From an uncultured beta proteobacterium (lineage in GTDB: Bacteria; Pseudomonadota; Gammaproteobacteria; Burkholderiales; SG8-41), in assembly GCA_902825845.1 (NCBI GenBank), contig CADECM010000018.1, positions 1 through 49,296 of the forward strand: a stretch of DNA of 49,296 bases, written 5' to 3'. The notes beneath the pieces are model-generated. The model was not told where the DNA came from, did no database searches, and saw only the letters and a list, made by a program, of their open reading frames with translations. The translations under genes and the position numbers were made by a program. The number at the start of each line of letters is the position of its first letter. Position 1 is the stretch's first letter. Shown here in pieces: positions 1 to 7,391 of this stretch.

Positions 1-32
1 ACTGGCCAAGAACCTAAAACCAGGAAATCCGC

Positions 33-818
33 ATGCCCCCCAATAACTACTCCCGTCTCATCGTAGAACGCAAACCACCCATTGCCGTGGTGACTTTGCA
101 CGAGCCCGACAAACGTAACCCTTTCAGCCCGACGCTGGTACATGAGATGACCGAGGCGCTCACGGGCTTGGCCAAAGATGATGAGATCGTCGTCATTATC
201 TTTACGGGCTCTGGTAATGCGTTTTCGGGCGGCGCGGATCTGCGCGAGATGCGCAAGGCCACGGCGCTGGAAGATCGTGGCGAGTATGAGCACATCCTCG
301 CGCTCAACAAGCTGGTGTGGAATTACCCCAAGGTCACGATCTCCGCCATCAACGGCCCGGCGCTGGGGCTGGGCGCGAATCTGGTGGGTTGGTCTGATCT
401 CGCCATCGCGGAAGAACGCGCAACCCTCGGCTATCCCGAAGTGCGGGCGGGCATTGCGTCCGCCACGGTGATTCCGGTGCTGTTGCGGGTGATGGGCCGC
501 AAGGCCATGAATGAAATGTTATTCACGGGGCGCGCGATCGATGCCGCCGAAGCGCACCGGCTGGGGCTGGTCAATCGCGTGGTGCCGGATGGCACATCGG
601 TTGCCGCCGCCACCGAACTCGCCATGGAGATCGCGCGCAATGAGCCGCATGGCCTTGCCTTCACCAAGGAGGTGGTGCGCACGGTCACGGACATGGAATA
701 CAACAAGTCGATTGAGTATGCGCGAGATATCCGCGTGATTTCGCGCCTGCATCCGCGTTTTCAGGCGCGCATCGACAAGTATTTGTCGAGCCGCGAGGCG
801 CGGAAAGACCCCAAATGA
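33..818 (+). CDS. Enoyl-CoA hydratase/isomerase (crotonase) family protein
   Basis: A 261-residue protein of normal crotonase length. The oxyanion-hole segment reads AFSGGADL near residues 64-70 and a second one reads NGPALGLGANL near 107-117. Crotonases act on acyl-CoA thioesters in the cytoplasm, usually by hydration, isomerisation or C-C cleavage. The position of the first catalytic Glu of true hydratases (GGGCEL) is Asn116 here, while the second Glu is kept (Glu136 in YPEV). Simple enoyl-CoA hydration is therefore less certain, and isomerase, hydrolase or lyase activity is possible. The start has AGGA about 10 bases upstream. The stop overlaps the next ATG by four bases (ATGA), so it is translationally coupled to the CoA-transferase. 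Family is secure; reaction is not. Confidence 0.9.
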   Translation: MPPNNYSRLIVERKPPIAVVTLHEPDKRNPFSPTLVHEMTEALTGLAKDDEIVVIIFTGSGNAFSGGADLREMRKATALEDRGEYEHILALNKLVWNYPKVTISAINGPALGLGANLVGWSDLAIAEERATLGYPEVRAGIASATVIPVLLRVMGRKAMNEMLFTGRAIDAAEAHRLGLVNRVVPDGTSVAAATELAMEIARNEPHGLAFTKEVVRTVTDMEYNKSIEYARDIRVISRLHPRFQARIDKYLSSREARKDPK

Positions 819-2017
819 TTATGCCGCTGGAAGGAATCCGCGTCGTTGATCTCACCGCCGTGCTGTCGGGGCCGTTGTGCACCATGATGCTGGGCGACGC
901 GGGCGCTGATGTGATCAAGGTAGAGCCGCCCAGTGGCGACCAGGTCCGCACTTGGGGGCCGCCGTTCTGGGGCGATCAGGGCACGGAGTTTCTTGCGGTC
1001 AATCGCAACAAGCGCTCCATCGTGCTCGATCTCAAAACACCCGAAGGCAAACAAACGTTGTTCCGCATGTGTGAACAGGCCGATGTGCTGGTGGAAAACT
1101 ACCGGCGTGGCGTGCCCGAACGTCTGGGCATCGATTACGAGACGATGCGCAAGGTGAATCCGCGCCTGGTGTATTGCTCGATCTCCGGCTTTGGCGACAG
1201 CGGCCCGCGCCGCGATCAGGCCGCTTACGATTCGGTGATGCAGGCCTTTGTCGGCATCATGCATATGACGGGCACGCCGGGCGGGCCGCCGGTGCGCGCC
1301 AGCGTATCGGTGTGCGATGTCAGCGCCGCGCTGTACGCCAATCAGGGCATACTGCTGGCGCTGGCCGCACGCGAGCGCACCGGGCGCGGGCAGCGCGTGG
1401 AAGCGTCATTGTTTGAATCGCAAATCGCGCTGATGTTGTTTCGCGCCGTGGGTTATTTCGCCACCGGCAAGGCGCCCTCCGGCAAGATGGGTTCTGCGTC
1501 GCCGCATCTGGCGCCCTATGAGGTGTACCCGACCGCCGACGGCGACATCATGATCGCCGCGTTGAATGACGGCCTCTACCACAAGCTCGCACAGGCGCTG
1601 GGCCTGCCGGCGCTGGCAAGCGACCCGCGCTTCACCACCAACGCGCTGCGCGTCAAGAACCGCGATGAACTGAACGTCCAGCTCAAGGCGCGCCTGGCCG
1701 AACGCACGACGCGCGAGTGGTCGCAGGTCATCACCGATGCCGGCGTGCCGTGCAGCGGCATCAACACCATCGCCGATGCGCTGAACGATCCGCAAACCGC
1801 CGCGCGCGACATGATCATGACGCTGCAACACACGAGCCTGGGCGAGATCAAGGTGCCGGGCATTCCGATCAAGCTGAGCGACACGCCAGGCAGCGGGCGC
1901 CGCGCGCCGCCGCTGTTGGGGCAACATCAGGCAGAGGTGCTCAAGGAATTCGGGCTGTCTGCGCAGGAGATTGAGGCTGTTACGCCCGAGATACGGCAGC
2001 CCAGGCCGGGGCACTGA
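815..2017 (+). CDS. CaiB/BaiF (class III) CoA-transferase
   Basis: A 400-residue protein with the typical class III opening PLEGIRVVDLTAVLSGP and the conserved segment LVYCSISGFGDSGP. These enzymes move CoA between carboxylic acids through an aspartyl-CoA anhydride; the likely catalytic Asp is in QAAYDSVMQA near residue 135-145. It starts inside the stop of the crotonase gene and is followed one base later by a Bug-family binding protein. That suggests an uptake-activation-conversion unit for a carboxylic acid. The substrate cannot be read from the sequence. Length and motifs are ordinary for the family. Confidence 0.93.
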   Translation: MIMPLEGIRVVDLTAVLSGPLCTMMLGDAGADVIKVEPPSGDQVRTWGPPFWGDQGTEFLAVNRNKRSIVLDLKTPEGKQTLFRMCEQADVLVENYRRGVPERLGIDYETMRKVNPRLVYCSISGFGDSGPRRDQAAYDSVMQAFVGIMHMTGTPGGPPVRASVSVCDVSAALYANQGILLALAARERTGRGQRVEASLFESQIALMLFRAVGYFATGKAPSGKMGSASPHLAPYEVYPTADGDIMIAALNDGLYHKLAQALGLPALASDPRFTTNALRVKNRDELNVQLKARLAERTTREWSQVITDAGVPCSGINTIADALNDPQTAARDMIMTLQHTSLGEIKVPGIPIKLSDTPGSGRRAPPLLGQHQAEVLKEFGLSAQEIEAVTPEIRQPRPGH

Positions 2018-2018
2018 C

Positions 2019-2990
2019 GTGAAGGCTGTGCGATGCTGTCAGGTGGTGATGGCGGGTCTTTTCTTTGCCTATGCTTTGCAAGCCCACGCGCAGGGAACCC
2101 CCGCCAAACCGGTGCGCGTGGTCGTGCCATTCGGCCCCGGCGGCGGCGCCAGCGTGCAGGCACGTCTGATCACCGATGCCATGCGTGAGGACGGCGGCCG
2201 GGGCTTTGTCATCGATAACCGGCCTGGTGCCGGCGGTTTGATCGGCGCGCAAATCGTCGCCGACGCGGCACACGACGGTACCACGGTGCTCTTCACGACC
2301 TCTACACTGGCGGTAAACACGACGTTGTTCGCCGGAACAATGCGCTTTGATCCACGCCGCGATCTCACCCCCGTGAGCCTGATCTCCGCCGGACCGCTGG
2401 TACTGTGCGTGCATCCCAGCGTGCCGGCACAATCAGTGAAGGAATTGATAGCGCTCGCGCGCCGGCATCCGGGCAAGCTCGCCGCAGGCATTAACGAATA
2501 CGGCAGCACGGGCCATCTCGCGGCTGAAATGCTCAATCAACTCGCCGGGATCAACACCACGATCGTACCGTACAAGGGCGGGGGCCCGGCGTTGATGGGT
2601 TTACTCACCGGCGATGTGGCGTTGCTGTTTGTGGTGGCGCCTGTGGCAATGTCCCAACTCAAAGCAAGGCGCATCCGCGGACTTGCTGTCACCACGCCGC
2701 AGCGCTCGGTAGCGTTTCCCGGTCTGCCTGCGATCAAGGAAATCGTGCCGGGCCTGGAGACTGATGTGTGGTATGCGGTGTTTTTTCCGCGAGCGACACC
2801 CGATCCGATAGTCACGCGCTTCAATGCGGAAATGTTGACGGCGCTTGGCAGCGAAGCGGTCAAGGGTTTCTACAAACGCGAAGGACTGGACCCAGTGGGC
2901 AGCACGCCTGAAGCTTTGCGTGCGCATCTGGCCACTGAAATTGCGAAATACTCGAAGGTGATTCGGCAGGCAAACATCAAGGCGCAGTGA
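2019..2990 (+). CDS. Bug-family (TctC-like) periplasmic solute-binding protein
   Basis: A 323-residue protein. I place the start at GTG 2019, one base after the CoA-transferase stop. From there the protein opens with a clear signal peptide (MKAVRCCQVV..., hydrophobic core, ending AHAQG); upstream in-frame starts only add unrelated residues. The mature part follows the Bug pattern: PVRVVVPFGPGGG, then IDNRPGAGG, then a VPYKGGGPALMGLLTGDV segment in the second lobe. Bug proteins capture carboxylates or similar anions in the periplasm for tripartite tricarboxylate transporters, or serve as sensors. No TctA/TctB partner lies nearby. Its placement in the operon links it to the acyl-CoA enzymes upstream. 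Confidence 0.92.
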   Translation: MKAVRCCQVVMAGLFFAYALQAHAQGTPAKPVRVVVPFGPGGGASVQARLITDAMREDGGRGFVIDNRPGAGGLIGAQIVADAAHDGTTVLFTTSTLAVNTTLFAGTMRFDPRRDLTPVSLISAGPLVLCVHPSVPAQSVKELIALARRHPGKLAAGINEYGSTGHLAAEMLNQLAGINTTIVPYKGGGPALMGLLTGDVALLFVVAPVAMSQLKARRIRGLAVTTPQRSVAFPGLPAIKEIVPGLETDVWYAVFFPRATPDPIVTRFNAEMLTALGSEAVKGFYKREGLDPVGSTPEALRAHLATEIAKYSKVIRQANIKAQ

Positions 2991-3954
2991 TAAAAGGGCC
3001 GTCCACAGACCGAACGCAACGTCATCCGGCAGACACCTGACGGGCGGCTGCTGGATGCGATACACCAAGGTTGTGCTGAAGCCAGACGCCCACATGCGCT
3101 TGGCTTTTCAGTGCATCACCCATCACTCGTTCAATCGGGTCGATGTAGCGCTGCCGTGAAGGTCATGGACGTCCTCCCAACACGAAAGCAGCCTTCAGGT
3201 CGCCGCCCAATCTGCCCCCCATTGCGTCAACGGGGCCGTCTTCGTGCAATTACGATTTTCGCGCTGCCGCTGCCGCTGGCGTTGGAGTGGGATGCCAATT
3301 GCAGTCACGGCCGTGAACAACCTACGATAGACGCGTCAGTGTTATCAGGGTCGCGATAACCAGTGCGAAGAATCGTGGACCTGCCGTTCGAGCACCTTGA
3401 ACGCCATGCGGCAAGCAGGCGTAACGTTCCTGCCTGTCACCTGTCCGAAGGGGAGCGGCTGCTGAGGCCGAGGTGCTAAAGTATGTATTCCGGCAGGTTT
3501 CAGATCAAACCGGTTATGGGAATGAAACCTGTGAAGAACAACGGTATGCCGGCAGTTGGCCGAACCCACGCCGTCAAGACAATCCCGGAGCCTGTCCGCG
3601 GCTTGCCTTGGAGGCCGTCAGGATGACCCCATAAACGGAGCATTGGGAACGCTCAACAAGGCCGCTTGCTTTGGTACGTCGGCTGTCCTTGCGTGCGGGC
3701 GTGGATGCACCAGCAGCAATGTCAGTCGAGGGACGAATCGATCGGCGACGAGAGTGGGCGATACGCGCCTGCCGCCACGCCAACGCGTCTTTGTGGCGTT
3801 AGATGACTGCTGGAACCCGTCATGCCGTAGCCGCCTCTGCAAATGCGCCCCGGGCGGCGTGCCTTTTCGGCCATTGATAGGCGCGGCGAAACCCTGCTAC
3901 AGTCGTGGCTGCGGACGCTTCGCGCCCGCCCTGTTCAACAAGGGACCGCACCTC
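2991..3954. other. Gene-free stretch of about 960 bases
   Basis: No open frame here has a recognisable protein pattern, a convincing ribosome site or homology I can name. The reading frame that enters the downstream MaoC gene from about 3556 translates to a Cys/Arg-rich sequence unlike a protein. The only structure I see is an imperfectly spaced inverted repeat: CAGGTTTCA at 3494-3502 and TGAAACCTG at 3523-3531, with a 20-base loop. It may be a decayed region or regulatory spacer before the MaoC operon. Confidence 0.5.
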
Positions 3955-4500
3955 ATGACCCCCGCGTATAAATCCTTTCTGACCGACGACGTCAAGGCCC
4001 TCATCGGCGTGGAAACTGAATGGAGTGCCTATTCCGACCCCATCTCGCCCTCTGAAGTCCGCCGCTTCGTCCACGCCATTATGGATGACAACCCCCTGTA
4101 CTACGACGAGGCGTACGCGCGCGGCACCAAGTACGGGGCTGCGGTCTGCCCGCCTCTGTATTTTTCGTTCGCCTTCCGGCGCGCGCATGGCACCCCCGAC
4201 CCGCTCGATCGTCTCAAGGCCGACCGCGACTGGGATGCCTACGGCGGCGGCGGCGCCAATCGGCAGGCCCTGCCTCGCGTGCCGCACGGCTTCCAGCGCA
4301 TGGTCAACGGGGGCGCGGAAATCGATCTCTACCAGCGCATCCGGCCGGGCAAGCGCGTGCGTACGAAGGCGCGTTACCATGATATCCGGGAACGCATCGG
4401 CAGCACCGGCCCGATGGCCATCGTCATCACCGAGACGATCTTCCAGGACGACGACGGCGGTCTCGTCGCGCGCGCACGGCAGACCGCCATTTTCCGCTAA
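3955..4500 (+). CDS. MaoC-like dehydratase, FAS1-type N-terminal half subunit
   Basis: A 181-residue protein with the hot-dog fold pattern of the MaoC/FAS1-like dehydratase N-terminal domain (SEVRRFVHAIMDDNPLYYD, then CPPLYFSFAF, and FQRMVNGGAEIDLYQRIRPGKRV). The ATG at 3955 is chosen because everything upstream in frame is not protein-like and the family normally starts a few residues before the hot-dog helix. The next gene encodes a second MaoC-like subunit. Such pairs are known to form heterodimeric (R)-specific enoyl-acyl hydratases in which one subunit binds substrate and the other carries the catalytic His. I infer that arrangement here. Confidence 0.85.
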   Translation: MTPAYKSFLTDDVKALIGVETEWSAYSDPISPSEVRRFVHAIMDDNPLYYDEAYARGTKYGAAVCPPLYFSFAFRRAHGTPDPLDRLKADRDWDAYGGGGANRQALPRVPHGFQRMVNGGAEIDLYQRIRPGKRVRTKARYHDIRERIGSTGPMAIVITETIFQDDDGGLVARARQTAIFR

Positions 4501-4566
4501 CGTTGCCCACGTTTACTTACGTTCACGCACTTTCACTCACGCCGACAACGCACGGAGTCACATTAA

Positions 4567-5049
4567 ATGGGATATGCAACGCAGCGCTACTTCGACGACG
4601 TCAAGGTCGGGGATGAGCTTGCCCCCGTGGCGAAGGGGCCGATGAGTCCGGCGCACATCATGCGCTGGTCGGCGTCGTCCGAGAATTGGCACCGCATCCA
4701 CTATGACCACCCCTTTACCACCGGCCATGACAAGAACCCCGGCCTGCTGATCAACGGGTCGTGGAAGCAGCATGTCCTCGCCCAGATGCTCGACGAATGG
4801 GCCGGCCTCGAAGGCTGGGTGGCGAAGATTGCCTTTCAGTACCGCGCCATGAACATCGAATGGGAAACCCTCACCGCGTGGGGGCGGGTGACCAAACTTT
4901 ATGTGAGGGATGGGCTCGGCATCGTCGAGTGCGAGACCGGCATTCGCAACAATAACGGCCTCGAAAGCACGCCCGGCTCTGCGGTCATCGTGCTGCCGCT
5001 GCGCAACGGCAAAGCGGTGCCGTACCCGTTCCCCGCACTCGAAAGCTGA
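4567..5049 (+). CDS. MaoC-like dehydratase, catalytic-type subunit
   Basis: A 160-residue hot-dog fold protein. Near residues 30-45 it contains MRWSASSENWHRIHYDHPF, which corresponds to the hydratase 2 motif where a His and a preceding acidic or polar residue do the catalysis. The usual Asp of that motif appears as Glu or Asn here. It lies 66 bases after the other MaoC-type subunit on the same strand and probably pairs with it to hydrate or dehydrate an enoyl thioester. A Bug binding protein follows 142 bases downstream. Confidence 0.86.
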   Translation: MGYATQRYFDDVKVGDELAPVAKGPMSPAHIMRWSASSENWHRIHYDHPFTTGHDKNPGLLINGSWKQHVLAQMLDEWAGLEGWVAKIAFQYRAMNIEWETLTAWGRVTKLYVRDGLGIVECETGIRNNNGLESTPGSAVIVLPLRNGKAVPYPFPALES

Positions 5050-5191
5050 GCAGCCCGGCCTCCGTCGTTCGGGTTGCTCCCCGGTGACGGTCAACCGCAA
5101 GCCGCGGATGCCCGGGCGGTTTCGCCGATGTCCGGCTGCCCGGCGGCCGCTTGGTCCACAAGCCATACACCCTGATTCGAGGATACCCGCG

Positions 5192-6190
5192 ATGTGCCTG
5201 CTGACTGTGCATGGAAAGCGTTGTCATGGGACGGCCGGTGCCGCTGCATTGCTGATGATCGGTATGGTCGCGCTCACGCAAGCAGCCGAGACGCCGTACC
5301 CGAACCGTCCCATTCGCGTCATCGTCGCGACGGCAACCGGCGGCGGCCTCGATGCTGTAACACGCATCGTGGCACCGAAGCTGACGGAGAGCATGGGCCA
5401 GACCTGGGTCGTGGACAATCGTCCCGGCGCCAGCGGCAACCTGGGCGCGGAAATGGTTGCCCGCGCGAATGCAGACGGCCATACCGTGCTCACATCAACG
5501 AGCACTTTGCTTACGGTGAATCCCAGCCTGTATCGCATGCCGTTCAGCATCGACAAGGACTTGCAACCAGTCACGGTGCTTGCCATGGGCGCGCAGGTGA
5601 TCGTTGTGCACCCCAGCGTGCCGGCCAAAACGCTGGCGGAACTCATCGCATTGGCCAAACAGAAACCCGGCGTTCTCAATTATGCTTCCGCCGGCCAAGG
5701 CACCGCGATACATCTGGGCGCGGAACTGCTGAAGTCGCGCGCGGGAATCGATATGACGCAGGTCCGCTACAAGGGAGGCGGTCCAGCCGCTGTTGCCGTG
5801 CTGGGCGGCGAGGTGCAGGTATTGGTGGGTACTGTCGCATCCACCATATCGTTCATCCAGGCCGGGCGGCTGCGCGCGCTGGCCGCTACCGGGGCAAAGC
5901 GTTCCCGCCTGATGCCGGATCTGCCGACGGTTGCCGAATCGGGTTACCCCGGGTTTGACGCCGGGCTGTGGTTCGCGATGTCGGTGCCGGGCGCCACCCC
6001 GAAAGCGATTGCGGCGCGCATCCACGGCGAGACGCTGAAGGCACTGCGCGATAACGATGTGCAGACCGCCATGGCGCGCCAGGGCCTGGAACCCAATCCG
6101 GGCAGCCCGGCGGATTTAACGGCACGCATCCGCACGGAGACGGCCATCTGGGCGGCACTGATCAGGAAACTCGGCATCCGCGCCGATTAG
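5192..6190 (+). CDS. Bug-family (TctC-like) periplasmic solute-binding protein
   Basis: A 332-residue protein. The ATG at 5192 gives an N-terminus with a basic stretch (HGKRCHG), a hydrophobic core (AAALLMIGMVALTQA) and a likely signal peptidase site after QAAE. The mature protein has PNRPIRVIVATATGGGLD, VDNRPGASGNLGAE and VRYKGGGPAAVAVLGGEV, all standard Bug segments. A long upstream extension in the same frame overlaps the MaoC gene and is not protein-like. It sits between the MaoC pair and a racemase-like gene, so it probably serves that pathway as the substrate-capture protein. Ligand unknown. Confidence 0.92.
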   Translation: MCLLTVHGKRCHGTAGAAALLMIGMVALTQAAETPYPNRPIRVIVATATGGGLDAVTRIVAPKLTESMGQTWVVDNRPGASGNLGAEMVARANADGHTVLTSTSTLLTVNPSLYRMPFSIDKDLQPVTVLAMGAQVIVVHPSVPAKTLAELIALAKQKPGVLNYASAGQGTAIHLGAELLKSRAGIDMTQVRYKGGGPAAVAVLGGEVQVLVGTVASTISFIQAGRLRALAATGAKRSRLMPDLPTVAESGYPGFDAGLWFAMSVPGATPKAIAARIHGETLKALRDNDVQTAMARQGLEPNPGSPADLTARIRTETAIWAALIRKLGIRAD

Positions 6191-6209
6191 GCCTTGCGGC
6201 AGCCTTTTT

Positions 6210-6236
6210 AAATAATTGTTTAAAATCCAATAGTTA
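6210..6236 (+). promoter_or_regulatory. AT-rich motif copy A (IHF-like)
   Basis: An AT-only tract containing TTGTTTAAAAT followed by the core AATCCAATAGTTA (6224-6236). The core has one mismatch to the IHF consensus WATCARNNNNTTR. It lies between the Bug gene and the racemase-like gene. Here, unlike in several other copies, a -35-like TTGTTT sits 17 bases before TAATAA, so a promoter for the downstream gene is also possible. Confidence 0.4.
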
Positions 6237-6353
6237 CGTAATAACCGTCTCGCCTTCATGCCCGCGCTTCCCCCCGGCGAGCAGGCATATCCATGCCTCT
6301 CTTTGTGTTCGATCCCTTCGCCGCGCACCGACCTGATACAGGAGATAAGTGAA

Positions 6354-7145
6354 ATGAAAATCTGGTTCCAGACCTTCAGTCCCGATTCCCATGTCGATGC
6401 GAAATGGCGCTATTTCGATGAACAATGCCGCAGACATCTCCCGCGCGTCGCGCGCCCGGACACCGAGTTTCACATCACGACTGTGGAAAAGCGCGGCCCG
6501 AAGATGATCTTCTCCGAATACGTTCAATACATGCATATCGGGCAGGTCATCGAGAACGCATTGCGGGCAGAGCGCGAAGGGTTCGATGCCTTCGTTCTCG
6601 CCGGCCTGCGCGATCTGGGGCATGCCGAACTGCGCGAGGCGGTGGATATTCCGGTGGTATTTGCCGGCGAGGCGTCATATCACTTCGCCAGCCTTGTCGC
6701 GCGCAAGTTCGCCGTCATTGCCTACGATGAATGGTCGGTGATCACCACCCGGGCCATTGTCGAACGGTACGGCATGGGGCATCTGTGTCTGCCAGGCGCC
6801 CACATGGGCCACCTCGGCTACAGCATGACCGACTTGCTCACGCTGTTCGAACAGGATCCGCGGCACGTCATCGATGAATTCAAGACCGCCGCACGCGTGG
6901 CGATCGATCAGGGCGCGGAAATACTTATCACCGATTTCGCCGCCACCAGCATTTTCCTGCAGGAACACGACGTGAAGCATGTCGACGGGGTGCCCGTTCT
7001 GGACACCCACGCGGCGCTGATCAAGACCGCCGAAATGCAGGTGGATTTCAGACGGCTGGGCATGCCCAAGGCGAGCCGCGGGCCGCGATTCAGCGCAACC
7101 CGGCAGGACATACTGGCCGCACGCAAAGTGTATGGCTTCGAGTGA
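6354..7145 (+). CDS. Asp/Glu/hydantoin racemase-superfamily protein lacking both catalytic cysteines
   Basis: A 263-residue protein with the two-domain pattern of the aspartate/hydantoin racemase and maleate isomerase superfamily. The segments are EGFDAFVLAGLRDLGHAELREA (residues 76-96), DIPVVFAGEASYH (98-110) and QGAEILITDFAATSI (186-200). In active racemases a Cys stands in each half, in patterns like IACFGDPG and GCAGM. Here the aligned residues are Gly84 and Phe195, so the usual two-base cysteine chemistry is not possible. It may be a non-racemising member (lyase, isomerase or binding role). ATG 6354 has AGGAGA about 10 bases upstream. It is the last gene of the MaoC-Bug group. Confidence 0.8.
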   Translation: MKIWFQTFSPDSHVDAKWRYFDEQCRRHLPRVARPDTEFHITTVEKRGPKMIFSEYVQYMHIGQVIENALRAEREGFDAFVLAGLRDLGHAELREAVDIPVVFAGEASYHFASLVARKFAVIAYDEWSVITTRAIVERYGMGHLCLPGAHMGHLGYSMTDLLTLFEQDPRHVIDEFKTAARVAIDQGAEILITDFAATSIFLQEHDVKHVDGVPVLDTHAALIKTAEMQVDFRRLGMPKASRGPRFSATRQDILAARKVYGFE

Positions 7146-7343
7146 CAACGATGCAGGATGCGCATGATGGCCGGCCACCAATACGGCAAGGCCAGCAGCA
7201 CGATGCCTACATAGTGCCGCGAAACCAGCGCTGAATCACCGCACCCTGCACCAGTAGCGGCGTGGCGGCGGCAAACTGCGTGGCCGCCGTGCTTACGCCC
7301 GCGCGCCAGCCCTTGACGGTACGGCTACCCGGGCTGCAATGAA

Positions 7344-7382
7344 TAAAAAATATTTCAATAAAATCAATAACTTAAATTATAA
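7344..7382 (+). promoter_or_regulatory. AT-rich motif copy E (exact IHF core)
   Basis: Core AATCAATAACTTA at 7362-7374 matches WATCARNNNNTTR exactly and is embedded in nearly 40 AT-rich bases. It lies in the tail-to-tail gap between the racemase-like gene and the selenoprotein gene, just beyond the latter's stop. A promoter role for either neighbour is therefore unlikely. The rest of this 246-base gap holds no clear gene. Confidence 0.4.
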
Positions 7383-7391
7383 CGATCGCCA

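Noticed and set aside
6210..6240. Taking all AT-rich motif copies as sigma-70 promoters (TTGTTT, 17 bases, TAATAA in copy A)
   Set aside because: In copies C, D and H the supposed -10 would fall on or next to the start codon, and copies E and F lie at 3' ends. A protein-binding site fits all copies better.
7190..7330. Minus-strand stretch reading GWRAGVSTAATQFAAATPLL, like a transporter C-terminus
   Set aside because: Too short and without a gene upstream to tell a permease relic from chance in GC-rich DNA.
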